Notes: generated from the sequence alone by a model not told the origin. A stretch of 64,000 nt of DNA from Terribacillus aidingensis (GCF_040703035.1 NZ_CP159996.1:2018001-2082000); one strand, 5' to 3'; positions 32,484-41,955 are shown, counted from the first letter of the stretch. A program made the numbers and translations.

Positions 32484-32527
32484 AAAAAAAGAGTGTTCGA
32501 CAGGATGAACCTATCAAACACGCTTTT
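32484..32527 (-). terminator. Terminator after comC
   Basis: AAAGCGTGTT, GATAGG and their partners CCTGTC, AACACTCTTT form a long stem ending in seven Ts on the minus strand. Confidence 0.85.
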
Positions 32528-32622
32528 CTACGAATTAAGATGCAGGATTATAAAATACCCGTAAAGATATCGTTGCAATATAGCTGTTTTCCGAAGCATT
32601 TGTCACGTCGATTTGTTCTATT

Positions 32623-33393
32623 TTATTCACAAAGTGATGTAAAGATTAATTGACTATACCAACACACAAATGTTTCACCGTGAAAATATGAAAATAGTGC
32701 TGCAGCTAAAATATATGGACCAAAAGGAATTAATTGGTTCCTCTTTATAACATTTATATAAAGAAGGAAAATACTAATTATGGCACCTAATATTGATGCA
32801 AATACAAAGGTAAGCAGAATGCCTTTCCAGCCAAGTATATAGCCTAGCAGTACAAATAATTTTAAGTCTCCACCACCCATACCACCACGGCTTAATAGAA
32901 TGACAAGGAAAAGTAGGATAAACGCAAAGAATGATCCGATTATGGAGTCCCACCATGGATCCAATGGAGTAATAAATCGAAGAATGATGAATAGAGGGAG
33001 GAAAAATAGAAGGACTTTATTTGGAATGAGTAGAAATCGCATATCCGTCACAAATAAAATTGCACCGATTGATACCAATAGAAGAGCCAAACCGAGATCC
33101 CATCCTATACCGAACAAATAAAAGCTATAACCAAAAAGCAGACCGGTTGCAAGCTCATTCAAAGGATAGATAAGTGAAATATTCTGTTTACAGTTTCGAC
33201 ATTTACCATGTAATATAAGAAAGGAAATGATAGGTATCAGATCATATGGTTTAATTTGCTGCTTACAGTCCGGACAAATTGAACGTTCTGCCTTAAACAT
33301 TCTCTCCTCAAGTATTCTCATACCCACAACATTGTAGAATGACCCGAACAAAGCTCCTAGAACAACGAAATAAATCAAGAAAAAAACTGACAT
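32623..33393 (-). CDS. comC: Prepilin peptidase ComC (A24 family)
   Basis: Processes competence pseudopilins. 256 residues: N-terminal helix, zinc-binding cysteines CPDC and CRNC (about 40 and 65), and catalytic aspartates in TDMRFLLIPN and GGGDLKL. Eight hydrophobic helices. Located next to spoIIB and near folC, as in B. subtilis. Confidence 0.95.
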   Translation of the reverse strand: MSVFFLIYFVVLGALFGSFYNVVGMRILEERMFKAERSICPDCKQQIKPYDLIPIISFLILHGKCRNCKQNISLIYPLNELATGLLFGYSFYLFGIGWDLGLALLLVSIGAILFVTDMRFLLIPNKVLLFFLPLFIILRFITPLDPWWDSIIGSFFAFILLFLVILLSRGGMGGGDLKLFVLLGYILGWKGILLTFVFASILGAIISIFLLYINVIKRNQLIPFGPYILAAALFSYFHGETFVCWYSQLIFTSLCE

Positions 33394-33632
33394 GGATCCA
33401 CTCCTTTACAGAGATTACATGATAAATCACTTTCTAAGCATTTCTGTGCCTCCTTTAATAATTTATTAGACTGCTCGCATATAACTTCCAATAAATTGTA
33501 CCAAACTCTATTTAAAGGTTTTTAGATTAAGCTCAAATTTTACATTAATTACACAACTTACGTAGAGCCAATCTTAGTAACAGAGAACATAAATCCCTAC
33601 ATCAGTAAATCGCTTGCATTCTTATCAAATAG
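33394..33632. other. Intergenic region upstream of comC
   Basis: About 240 bases, AT-rich. Contains an SD (AAAGGAGG) followed by a four-codon ORF (MLRK) about 45 bases before the comC ATG on the minus strand. A ComK box was looked for; only a partial AAAA-N-TTT pattern is present, so I do not call one. Confidence 0.4.
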
Positions 33633-33663
33633 AAAAGACCTATCCCCCAGGGATAGGTCTTTC
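33633..33663 (-). terminator. Terminator after yceI
   Basis: AAAGACCTATCCC and GGGATAGGTCTTT form a near-perfect stem with an A/T tract on both sides. Confidence 0.92.
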
Positions 33664-33674
33664 CTATATCCTTC

Positions 33675-34202
33675 TTACTCCACTACAAACTCAAAATCAG
33701 CAGTGAACTTCACATCTTTACCGATCAATACGCCGCCGGTTTCAAGTGCTGCGTTGTAAGTCAGTCCGTATGCTTCACGGTTGATTTTTCCTTCCACTTC
33801 GAAGCCGGCGATTGTGCTGCCGTCCATTGGGTTTTTGGAAGTGCCGTTATATTCTACTTTGAATGTTTCTTCGTTCGTTACGTCTTTAATTGTGAAGTCT
33901 CCAGTGATTTCGAATTCATCATCGGATAATTTCTTCACGGATTTGCTTTTGAAAGTCATGGCAGGATAGTTCGCTGCGTCGAAGAAGTCTCCGGATTGCA
34001 GGTGGCCGTCGCGGTCCGCGTTGCCTGTGTTGATTGTAGCTGCTTGGATTGTTGCTGTAACGGATGAGTTATCCATATCATTCAAGTCTCCGCTGAATTG
34101 TACGTCGAAGTCTTCGAATTTCCCCTTTGCTTTGGAAACCATCATATGTTTCACCGTAAATGAGATGCTGCTGTGTGCTTTATCCAATTTCAAAACTGCC
34201 AT
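33675..34202 (-). CDS. YceI family protein
   Basis: 175 residues, a single lipocalin-like YceI domain (KLDKAHSSISFTVKHMMVSKAKGKFEDFDVQFSGD ending ALETGGVLIGKDVKFTADFEFVVE). The family binds isoprenoid-like lipids. No signal peptide, so likely cytoplasmic as in other Bacillaceae. GAGGAGG precedes the ATG. Not present at this place in B. subtilis. Confidence 0.93.
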   Translation of the reverse strand: MAVLKLDKAHSSISFTVKHMMVSKAKGKFEDFDVQFSGDLNDMDNSSVTATIQAATINTGNADRDGHLQSGDFFDAANYPAMTFKSKSVKKLSDDEFEITGDFTIKDVTNEETFKVEYNGTSKNPMDGSTIAGFEVEGKINREAYGLTYNAALETGGVLIGKDVKFTADFEFVVE

Positions 34203-34293
34203 GTTTGTTCCTCCTCAGTGGTATTCCTTTATTAAGTTACTTTACGTAAGTAACTATATATTAATCACTTCGTTACGTCAAGCATTACTTTAT

Positions 34294-34325
34294 AAAAAAA
34301 CATTCCTTTTACGAAGGAATGTTTT
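34294..34325 (-). terminator. Terminator after the diguanylate cyclase gene
   Basis: AACATTCCTT and AAGGAATGTT form a stem followed by seven Ts on the minus strand. Confidence 0.9.
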
Positions 34326-36048
34326 CAGGCTTTTGATTCAGTTCATGGTAGATGCTTACTCGATTCCGCCCTTTTTGTTTGGCACCGACGTACATCGCGC
34401 GATCTGCATGCCTGACCAATTCCAAGTCATCTTCACTATTCTCCGGATAAGATGCTACACCAACACTGACTGTCATATTCAGTGAAACTGTCTGACCAGA
34501 ATCTAATGTATTTTTTGTTTGGAAAGGCTGGGCAGTAATACTGCGCCATAGTGTATCTGCTACCTCAGCTGCTTGAGCGGAACTGCTTCCTGGTAAAATG
34601 ACTGCAAATTCTTCTCCGCCATACCGTGCCAGCACTGCTTCCCCTTCCACAGCTTTTTCTAATCTGTCAGCAACCTCTCGAAGAATGTCATTTCCAGCTT
34701 CATGTCCATACGTATCATTCACTTGTTTGAAATGATCCAAATCCATCATGATCAACGATACAGGACTTTCAGGCGCACCCTCCTGAAATAGCTCCTTGAG
34801 TGCATCATCAAAGTAACGGTAGTTATATAAACCGGTTAATGCACATCGTTCACTGATCTGCTTTGTTTGTTCATAATGCTGTGCATTGAGCAGGCTTACA
34901 GCCATGAAATTCGCCAGCAGCTCAATCAGCATGAATTGATACTTCTCATAGATGTTCCGTTGTTCAGACAAAAGAACAAGGATACCTATTATTTCATTAT
35001 CACGTTCTATCGGCAAACACATAAGACTTTCGCTATCGATTGGTGCTGTAACTTTCCATTTGTCAGCCCATTGTTTTCGTTTCCCATAGCGGACACCGGT
35101 GCCTTTTTTCCATACGAAACCAGCTATTCCTTCGCCTTTTTTCTTCCAATCACCTTGGTTGTAGAAGGAGCGCTTTTTCGGATCATACAATCGGATTAAT
35201 TTCAGCTCCTCGCCATCTGTTACATCATACAGATAGGCTTGATCAGCCGGAACGAGCGATACTATCCGTTCCATAAACAGATCCAATGTCTCTTTCACAT
35301 TTAGTTGGGCCGTTAATTCGTGCCCCACTTCACTGACATTACGAAGATGTTCATTCATACTGCTGCTTCTGTAATAGAGACGCAATATATAGGATGTACT
35401 CACAATTGAAAAACCAATAAAGACAACCGCGACTCCACCAATCTGATGATAAAGAACGTGCAGAAGCAATGCAGCCGGCAGGATGTAGATAGTCGTCATG
35501 AACTCCCAGAAAAAACTGCGTTCAAAAAACTTATCTCTCTTTCCGTAGATATATCTTCTTGTCAGCGTTATCAGGATATGGTTCATCATGAACAGTGTCA
35601 TGGAGTATGCAAGAATGCCAATGATATGCAATGGTGTTTCCAATGCTTGAGCAGCGTCTCCCGGGAGGTCGAATAAACGATATACTCCCGCAGCAGATAC
35701 ACTCATAAGGAAGAACATTAGGTAATTCAGTGGTATGCGAAATAGGTCTTGTTTAGTCATACGCACTTGCAGCAGCACAATTGTGACACTGATGGAGGTA
35801 ATGATCAGTTCCAAGAACAAACCAAAATTCAAATAAATGACAAGCGTAATACCGTTGAGGAAAAAGACTGGAATTTGGTTTATCATGATCGGAAAAAGCG
35901 CCACAATAATCGCCAATGCGGTGAATGCTCCTAAATCAAGCCAGTTCAAATCATCCAAATTTGTCTGTCGATAGATTAGAAAAAGGGAAGCCGGCCAAAT
36001 GATAGCCCAAGCTACCCAGATCCATCGTTTCTTGCTGCTATTAACCAT
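34309..36048 (-). CDS. Membrane GAF-GGDEF diguanylate cyclase
   Basis: 579 residues: seven or eight N-terminal helices (about 10-225), a GAF domain (about 245-395), and a GGDEF domain (about 405-570) with the intact active loop RYGGEEFAVILPG near 475-480. Expected to make c-di-GMP in response to a membrane or cytosolic signal. No EAL domain. No RxxD inhibitory site was recognised before GGEEF. Lies between folC and yceI, absent from that place in B. subtilis. Confidence 0.92.
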   Translation of the reverse strand: MVNSSKKRWIWVAWAIIWPASLFLIYRQTNLDDLNWLDLGAFTALAIIVALFPIMINQIPVFFLNGITLVIYLNFGLFLELIITSISVTIVLLQVRMTKQDLFRIPLNYLMFFLMSVSAAGVYRLFDLPGDAAQALETPLHIIGILAYSMTLFMMNHILITLTRRYIYGKRDKFFERSFFWEFMTTIYILPAALLLHVLYHQIGGVAVVFIGFSIVSTSYILRLYYRSSSMNEHLRNVSEVGHELTAQLNVKETLDLFMERIVSLVPADQAYLYDVTDGEELKLIRLYDPKKRSFYNQGDWKKKGEGIAGFVWKKGTGVRYGKRKQWADKWKVTAPIDSESLMCLPIERDNEIIGILVLLSEQRNIYEKYQFMLIELLANFMAVSLLNAQHYEQTKQISERCALTGLYNYRYFDDALKELFQEGAPESPVSLIMMDLDHFKQVNDTYGHEAGNDILREVADRLEKAVEGEAVLARYGGEEFAVILPGSSSAQAAEVADTLWRSITAQPFQTKNTLDSGQTVSLNMTVSVGVASYPENSEDDLELVRHADRAMYVGAKQKGRNRVSIYHELNQKPENIPS

Positions 36049-36098
36049 CTAGCTTCTTCCTTCCTATTACCCGCACAAAAATATTCAGATAATTTAAA

Positions 36099-37334
36099 CT
36101 ACCACATTTTTCTAATTTGAACAATATAGTTTCTGACTTGGTATATAAAATGCAGGGAACCTGTGACAAAATAGATTGTGTCTGTTTGGTAGTCTCCATA
36201 AATCTGCTTTACCCACTCCTGCCAATCGGCAACAACTTCCACTGCCGGAAATGCTTCTGACAAAGTCTCCAAATTTGCTGCACGTGGATGATCGAAAGTA
36301 GTCAAAGCAATGTTAGGTGTAATTTCTTGAAGCTGCTGTATCATTTGTGCAAACGGCTTGTCCTGAAAAGCACTGAACATGACTTCTATTTTCTCATTCG
36401 GGTAATTTTCCCTAACCGTTTCAATGAAAGCAGTCATACCTTCTGCATTGTGAGCTCCGTCCAGGATGATTGTAGGTGCGTTTTCCACACGTTCAAATCT
36501 ACCTGGAAGCTGCACCTGGCTTATAGCTTCCTTCACTTTACCCGAATCTAGCGAGATTCCCTTCTCCTGCAGCAAACGACATGCCTCGGTCGCAAGCGCA
36601 GCATTCACTCGTTGATGAGCGCCTTTCATCTGTGGATCTATATGAAGCCGATCAGCATCCTTGGCGTCTATCCAAGTAATCTTTACACCTGCTCTATTCG
36701 CCTGGTTCTCTATAACTGCTCTTGCCTCAACTTGTGTTACTGCACTGACGATTGGAGCTCCCACTTTGATAATACCTGCCTTTTCCTCAGCAATCTTTTC
36801 AATCGTATCCCCAAGGAAACGTTGATGGTCCAGGCCGACATTGGTAATAATGCTGAGTAAAGGCTGACGCAGCACATTCGTCGCGTCACCACGTCCGCCC
36901 ATACCTGCTTCTATCACACTAATATCAGCATGCTTTGCAAGGTAGGAAAAAGCGATACATACGTGAATTTCGAATTCACTCGGATGATTGTCCTGCTGGT
37001 CCATCTCTTCTATAGTAGAAAGTAGTGCATTACATTCCGCGATGAACTCCTTCTCACTTATCCATTGGCCATCTACTTGAATGCTCTCCAGGAATCCGCC
37101 AGGGGTTGGGGAAATGAAACTGCCTGCTTTATATCCGTTATATGTAAGTGCTTGGGCTAGATAAGTCGACGTCGATCCTTTGCCATTCGTTCCAGCTATA
37201 TGTATACTTTTCATTCGACGTTCGGGATTGCCTGATGCCTGCAGCAGCTGCTGCACCCGATGCAGTCCCGGTTTGATGCCAAGATGTCTGCGGCTGGCTA
37301 AAAAAGCTTCCGCTTGTGCTAGGTTTGCAAACAT
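36099..37334 (-). CDS. folC: Bifunctional folylpolyglutamate synthase/dihydrofolate synthase
   Basis: Adds glutamate to folates and to dihydropteroate. 411 residues: HIAGTNGKGSTSTYLAQAL P-loop at about 45-63, VIEAGMGGRGDATNV, and ILDGAHNAEGM later. Slightly shorter than B. subtilis FolC (about 430). valS normally precedes it; here the upstream side is the divergent ATP-grasp operon. Confidence 0.95.
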   Translation of the reverse strand: MFANLAQAEAFLASRRHLGIKPGLHRVQQLLQASGNPERRMKSIHIAGTNGKGSTSTYLAQALTYNGYKAGSFISPTPGGFLESIQVDGQWISEKEFIAECNALLSTIEEMDQQDNHPSEFEIHVCIAFSYLAKHADISVIEAGMGGRGDATNVLRQPLLSIITNVGLDHQRFLGDTIEKIAEEKAGIIKVGAPIVSAVTQVEARAVIENQANRAGVKITWIDAKDADRLHIDPQMKGAHQRVNAALATEACRLLQEKGISLDSGKVKEAISQVQLPGRFERVENAPTIILDGAHNAEGMTAFIETVRENYPNEKIEVMFSAFQDKPFAQMIQQLQEITPNIALTTFDHPRAANLETLSEAFPAVEVVADWQEWVKQIYGDYQTDTIYFVTGSLHFIYQVRNYIVQIRKMW

Positions 37335-37446
37335 AAAGCATCTCCTTCCATGTATAATTGACTATTATATCAAACTAGTTTGTGCTGCCACTATAGAAAT
37401 AATTTCTTCATTTGTTGGGCATCACCTAAAGAAAGGAACTACAGTT

Positions 37447-38340
37447 ATGGCTACACCGAAACTTGGCTGGGTCATTTATAACGGCCATCTTGGCGGTAAG
37501 AAGTTTCTCGATTTTGCGGAATGGATACAGCGCGCTGCCAATGCCCAGAATATTGACATGAAAATCATTAAAAATAATGCGTTGCTAGGTATGGTTGGAG
37601 CAGACAACAGCCTGCTTAAGGAAGAACAGCAGCTGCCGGACTTTGTCGTTTTCAGCGACAAGGATATTCCGCTTGCTCAGCAGCTTGAAGCAATGGGAAT
37701 TCCACTATATAATTCCAGCAAATCGATCGCCGTATGTGACAATAAGATCCTTATGTATCAAGCATTAGCTGAAGCAAGCATTAGAATACCAAAAACGATT
37801 ATCGCACCGAAAATTTTCCCTGGTACAATGCCAATACAATTGGATTCTTTTGAACCTGCAATGAAGGAACTTGGCTTTCCAATGGTCGTTAAGGAAGCTT
37901 TCGGGTCCTTCGGAGAACAAGTATATCTGATTCATAATAAAGAGGCATTACATCAGAAAATCACCGAAATTGGCACTAACCCATTCGTCTTACAGGAATA
38001 TATCCAAACAAGCCACGGCAGAGATATACGAATCAATATCGTCGGCGGCAAGATTGTCGCTTCCATGATTCGTACATCGGAGACGGATTTTAGAGCCAAT
38101 GTTTCACGCGGAGGCAGTATGCAGCAGTATACACCAACAGAAAAAGAGTCCGAGCTTGCTATTGCAGCTGCCACAGCCGTTGGAACTGATTTCGCCGGGG
38201 TAGATTTGCTATTTGGTCCCGGAGGAGAACCGCTTGTATGTGAAGTGAATTCCAATGCGCATATTCGTTCTATCTACGACTGTACAGGTGTAGATGTAAC
38301 GGAATCAATCATCTCTTACATTAAAGAGGTGCTTTCATGA
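37447..38340 (+). CDS. RimK-type ATP-grasp ligase, first of a pair
   Basis: 297 residues. Pre-ATP-grasp domain (KLGWVIYNGHLGGKKFLDFAEWIQRAA), then an ATP-grasp fold with the P-loop-like MVVKEAFGSFGEQVYLI, RDIRINIVGGKIVASMIR and the metal ligands in GVDLLFGPGG and CEVNSN (E-x-N). All catalytic positions look intact. The RimK family joins amino acids to a carboxylate with ATP; the substrate is unknown. ATG at 37447 has AAGGA about 10 bases upstream. Its stop overlaps the next start as ATGA. Confidence 0.88.
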   Translation: MATPKLGWVIYNGHLGGKKFLDFAEWIQRAANAQNIDMKIIKNNALLGMVGADNSLLKEEQQLPDFVVFSDKDIPLAQQLEAMGIPLYNSSKSIAVCDNKILMYQALAEASIRIPKTIIAPKIFPGTMPIQLDSFEPAMKELGFPMVVKEAFGSFGEQVYLIHNKEALHQKITEIGTNPFVLQEYIQTSHGRDIRINIVGGKIVASMIRTSETDFRANVSRGGSMQQYTPTEKESELAIAAATAVGTDFAGVDLLFGPGGEPLVCEVNSNAHIRSIYDCTGVDVTESIISYIKEVLS

Positions 38341-39185
38341 GAGGTTGGCTGATATACGATCGAGTGAATGCAGAACGTAATTCGACTTTTATTGATTGGT
38401 TCCTTGAGGAAAGTGATTTGCTGAACATAGATTTACAGGTCATCTACACAGACGACATTCATGTGGTACTCCAAAATGGACAAGTAGTTGTACATACAAA
38501 AGAAACACAGGAGCCCCCAGACTTCAGTATCGTGCGGACTATCGATCCGTTGTTGACCGCACAGCTGGAGCAAGCGGGTATTGCCTGCTTTAATAATAAC
38601 GAGATTGCAGCTCTTACTAACGACAAAATTAAAACTCATCTCGAACTTGCAAAACTGGATATCCCGATGGTGGACATGCACTTTCAGACTAATGCCCCTC
38701 TACCTCAGCCGCCGCTAGACTTTCCTTTTGTATGGAAAACAGCCAGTGGCCGTGGCGGAAAAGAAGTTCATTTAGTTGAAAATGAAGCACAGTATAACGA
38801 TTTACAGCTGCAATATACAGTTCAGTCTGTCCTCATGCAGCAGTTAGCACCAAGACCAGGAAAAGATGTACGTGTTTTTGTGATCGGAAAGGAAATCATA
38901 GCTGCTGTACTCCGCAGCAGTAAGCAGGATTTCCGAGCAAACTATACTCTGGGAGGAAGCGCTTCTCTTTATACATTGAATACATCAGAGCAAAAGCTTG
39001 TCCAACGCATTGTCGATCATTACGACTTTGGCTTTGTCGGCATCGATTTTCTATTCGATGAAAATGGTGGCTTATTGTTCAATGAGATTGAGGATGTTGT
39101 CGGAAGCAGAACATTAAGTGCAGTAAGCGATCTGAATATCGTCCGACTTTATTTGGAATATATACAGCAGCGTATGGAGGGATGA
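38337..39185 (+). CDS. RimK-type ATP-grasp ligase, second of a pair
   Basis: 282 residues. ATP-grasp core FPFVWKTASGRGGKEVHLV, GKDVRVFVIGKEIIAAVLRSS, GIDFLF and the metal segment FNEIEDVVGSRTL, in which the usual E-x-N pair is replaced by E-x-E-D. Overlaps the first ligase (ATGA) and the 2H phosphoesterase (ATGA). The two ligases share fold but not close sequence, so they probably act on different substrates or as a heteromer (inference). Confidence 0.87.
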   Translation: MRGWLIYDRVNAERNSTFIDWFLEESDLLNIDLQVIYTDDIHVVLQNGQVVVHTKETQEPPDFSIVRTIDPLLTAQLEQAGIACFNNNEIAALTNDKIKTHLELAKLDIPMVDMHFQTNAPLPQPPLDFPFVWKTASGRGGKEVHLVENEAQYNDLQLQYTVQSVLMQQLAPRPGKDVRVFVIGKEIIAAVLRSSKQDFRANYTLGGSASLYTLNTSEQKLVQRIVDHYDFGFVGIDFLFDENGGLLFNEIEDVVGSRTLSAVSDLNIVRLYLEYIQQRMEG

Positions 39186-39699
39186 CGTTGTATGCGATAA
39201 TAGGTTATTTTGACGGCTTAACCGAAAATAACATAGTGAAGTTGTGGGAAGAATTGCGTGAAAAAGAAATCACTGATTATCCTTTTCGGCGTAAGGGACA
39301 CTGCCCCCACCTTACCTTCTCATCCTTCACTGAACTTAGCCCAGGTTTGTCACAAAAGATTGAGCGGTTACGAATTTCTACGAAGCCCTTACCTTACGTT
39401 TTAGACTATTTGGCAGCTTTATGAGAAGTGATTCGTTTCTGCTGCTTCCCGATCCGAGCAGCGCATTAACAGAGTTACACCGGGAAATCTGTAACTTGCA
39501 AGCTGTACCTTCTCTTTACACACTGGAAAATTGGATTCCGCATATGACAATTGCCAACCATCTTAACCCAGATCAACAGTCAGCTGTTCAGCAGCTGGCA
39601 CAGCAGAGGATGTATCCTTTTTCAGGAACCTTGACCAAATTAGCAATTATACAAATTACTGAACGAGAAGTAATTGAATTACAGATCTTTTCATTATAG
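39182..39699 (+). pseudogene. 2H phosphoesterase (2'-5' RNA ligase family), frameshifted
   Basis: Two pieces, 39182-39424 and 39421-39699, together make one 2H protein: the first carries HLTFSS and the second HMTIAN, the two H-x-T motifs of the fold. Near 39385-39396 the second frame runs upstream as LRFRLFGSFMRSDSFLLLPD, which fits the family, whereas the first frame runs into DYLAAL and a stop. One base appears missing near CCTTACC. It overlaps the second ATP-grasp gene and belongs to the same operon. Coordinates assume the ATG at 39182 with GGAGGG upstream. Confidence 0.82.
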
Positions 39700-39817
39700 G
39701 AAGCTGCTTGCTAGTAAAGCAGTCCCTCATACACTCAATTGTCTTAATGTTTTGAAAATGATTGTTTGATCTGATTTAATTAGCCTAATAGATAACAGCC
39801 TGCAGGAGGTAATAGAA

Positions 39818-40609
39818 GTGATAGTTGAATTGAAGGATGTTTCTCTTAAAAGAGGCGGTAACTGGATTTTAAAAGATTTGAACTGGAAGGTGGAAAGGGG
39901 GCAAAATTGGGTATTATTAGGTCTGAATGGCTCTGGCAAAACATCTCTGTTGAGTTTACTGAATGCCTACACCTTCCCCACTACCGGGAATATGCGTGTT
40001 CTGGGGATGGAATTTGGAAAGACTTATCTTGCCGAAAAACTGCGGATACAAATTGGCTTTGTTTCCTCTTCTCTTCAGCAAAAATTCGACTCTAGTTATA
40101 ATGCTTTTGAAGTTGTACTTAGCGGTGCTTTTGCATCCATCGGACTCTATGAAACACCTACAGATGAAATGAGAACAAGAGCCGCACAGCTGCTGCATGA
40201 TCTGGGCTGTTTCGCTTATGCAAATAGACGATACGAAACACTTTCACTTGGAGAAAAACAGCGTGTTTTAATTGCCAGAGCCTTAATGGCCGATCCGCCT
40301 CTGCTCATATTAGATGAACCCGCCAACGGATTGGACTTTTTAGCACGTGAGTCATTATTGGAATCCATTGAAAGAATCAGTAAGAAACCTGATGCACCTA
40401 CTATTATCTATGTAACGCATCATATTGAAGAGATATTGCCTATATTTGATCAAACACTTCTGCTTAAGGACGGGAAAGTATTTGCCTCTGGATGTACATC
40501 TAACATGATTTCCAATGAACGGCTTTCAGATTTCTTCGGGATTCCAGTCAACGTAATGTGGGACCAGAGCCGTCCAGTACTTTCTAGGGCGTATATGGCA
40601 AATAAGTAG
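39818..40609 (+). CDS. ABC transporter ATP-binding protein, YlmA-like
   Basis: 263 residues. Walker A GLNGSGKTS (35-43), Q-loop (SSSLQQKF), signature LSLGEKQR (about 142-149), Walker B LLILDEPANGLD and H-loop YVTHHIEE. No membrane domain is encoded nearby. GTG start with GAGGT upstream. The sequence resembles B. subtilis YlmA, a lone ATPase of uncertain role. Confidence 0.87.
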   Translation: MIVELKDVSLKRGGNWILKDLNWKVERGQNWVLLGLNGSGKTSLLSLLNAYTFPTTGNMRVLGMEFGKTYLAEKLRIQIGFVSSSLQQKFDSSYNAFEVVLSGAFASIGLYETPTDEMRTRAAQLLHDLGCFAYANRRYETLSLGEKQRVLIARALMADPPLLILDEPANGLDFLARESLLESIERISKKPDAPTIIYVTHHIEEILPIFDQTLLLKDGKVFASGCTSNMISNERLSDFFGIPVNVMWDQSRPVLSRAYMANK

Positions 40610-40929
40610 AGTTGGCTAATCATTAGAGTGAAAATATGCTCTTGCTATATCCGGTAATCTTGGATTAGTCCCTTAAGATACTTCAATGACTAAATATTCG
40701 ACTAGTAAAAAAGCTGCTGATAAGCGGTTTTTTTTATGCATGTAATTGCAGTTGAGTAATAACACTAACCACACCCAAAAATATATTTGCATTTACCTAA
40801 TACTCCTCTATTGCCTTCTCTTCCAACAAAGAGCTACCCCTTTTTTATCTTAAAATGATAATCGCATATACATTTTATATGCATTATGAATAGGTTGGAC
40901 TGTAGAGTTTCTTATAAGGAGGAATAATA
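40610..40929. other. 320-bp intergenic region between the ABC ATPase and the PLA2-like gene
   Basis: Holds a terminator (40706-40737) for the ABC gene and, at 40863-40881, the inverted repeat GCATATA and TATATGC with a 5-base loop, about 50 bases upstream of the PLA2-like ATG. No further gene is visible. The repeat could be an operator or part of a sporulation promoter; neither is established. Confidence 0.5.
40706..40737 (+). terminator. Terminator after the ABC ATPase
   Basis: AAAAAAGCTGCT and AGCGGTTTTTT form a stem with two wobble pairs, ending in eight Ts on the plus strand. Confidence 0.75.
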
Positions 40930-41199
40930 ATGCCACGTTTCTGTATTTTCCCGGGATATAACTGGTGCGGTCCCGGCTGCAGCGGCCCTGGCGCTCCCGT
41001 AAATAGGGTAGATGCTGCATGTAAACAGCATGATATATGCTATCGAAAACATGGTAATCGATGTGAATGCGACCAGATGTTTTTGAAACGGCTTCGTCCT
41101 TTAATCAATTCTCGTACACAAGAAGGACGACATGCACAAACTATCTATAACTATATGAAACTTCAAACAGCTATAACGTGTAGGAGATATAGAAAGTAA
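40930..41199 (+). CDS. Phospholipase A2-like small cysteine-rich protein
   Basis: 89 residues. Calcium-loop-like YNWCGPGCSGPG (10-21) followed by the catalytic helix DAACKQHDICYRKH with His34-Asp35, and further cysteines in RCEC and TCRRYRK. This is the phospholipase A2 pattern (loop, then C-x-x-H-D). No signal peptide; the mature-like N-terminus starts at once. AAGGAGG is 8 bases before the ATG. Families like this occur in Bacillus as small phospholipases; the role here (spore, toxin or other) is not shown. Confidence 0.82.
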   Translation: MPRFCIFPGYNWCGPGCSGPGAPVNRVDAACKQHDICYRKHGNRCECDQMFLKRLRPLINSRTQEGRHAQTIYNYMKLQTAITCRRYRK

Positions 41200-41315
41200 C
41201 ATCTATTTGAAAAGAAGTCAGAAGCATATTAGAAAAAAGAATGCTGCATATAGCATTCTTTTCCATTGGCACAAAAGTATAGTTTCTATGAGGTAAACCC
41301 AAACGTATCAGCATG

Positions 41316-41942
41316 CTAAAGCAATTTATTCTGATGCACATACACCGCTGCCTGCGTGCGATCATTCACTTGCAGTTTTGCCAGCGTATTACTCACATGT
41401 GTTTTAACTGTTTTGATGCCTATGTAAAGCTTATCTGCAATTTCCTGGTTCGTCATTCCTTGGCCGATACAGCATAATACTTCGAATTCTCTTTCGGTCA
41501 ATTGATCATGCAGGAGCTGTTTTTTTTGGCGAAAGCTGTTCATTACTTTCGCTGCAACAGCTGCTTCCATTACCGTTTCACCCATGGCTGCTTTCCTGAT
41601 GGCTTCAGCAATTTGTTCAGCTGTTGAAGTTTTCAACATATAACTGAATGCACCTGCCTCCAAGGCTGGAAACACCTGTTCATCATCATAGAAGCTAGTG
41701 AGAATGATAATTTTAGCAGCAGATCCCGCTGCCATTATTTCTTTAGTGGCCTCTATCCCTGTACCATCTTCCATGATCAAATCCATAAGTACGACATCTG
41801 GCTTCTCCGTTAGAACCAAGTGGATGCCTTCCCGGCCGCTGCTCGCTTGGCCAATGATATTGAAACCATCTTCTGTTTCTAAGTACGCTATCAGTCCTTT
41901 TCTTACGATATCATGATCATCTATGACTGCTATATTTATCAT
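41316..41942 (-). CDS. liaR: LiaR-type response regulator
   Basis: 208 residues: receiver domain with phospho-Asp54 (VLMDLIMEDG) and a LuxR-type HTH (LTEREFEVLCCIGQGMTNQEIADKLYIGIKTVKTHVSNTL). Overall like LiaR/VraR of the cell-envelope stress system. Follows liaS by 13 bases. Confidence 0.9.
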   Translation of the reverse strand: MINIAVIDDHDIVRKGLIAYLETEDGFNIIGQASSGREGIHLVLTEKPDVVLMDLIMEDGTGIEATKEIMAAGSAAKIIILTSFYDDEQVFPALEAGAFSYMLKTSTAEQIAEAIRKAAMGETVMEAAVAAKVMNSFRQKKQLLHDQLTEREFEVLCCIGQGMTNQEIADKLYIGIKTVKTHVSNTLAKLQVNDRTQAAVYVHQNKLL

Positions 41943-41955
41943 CCTGCCTACTCCT

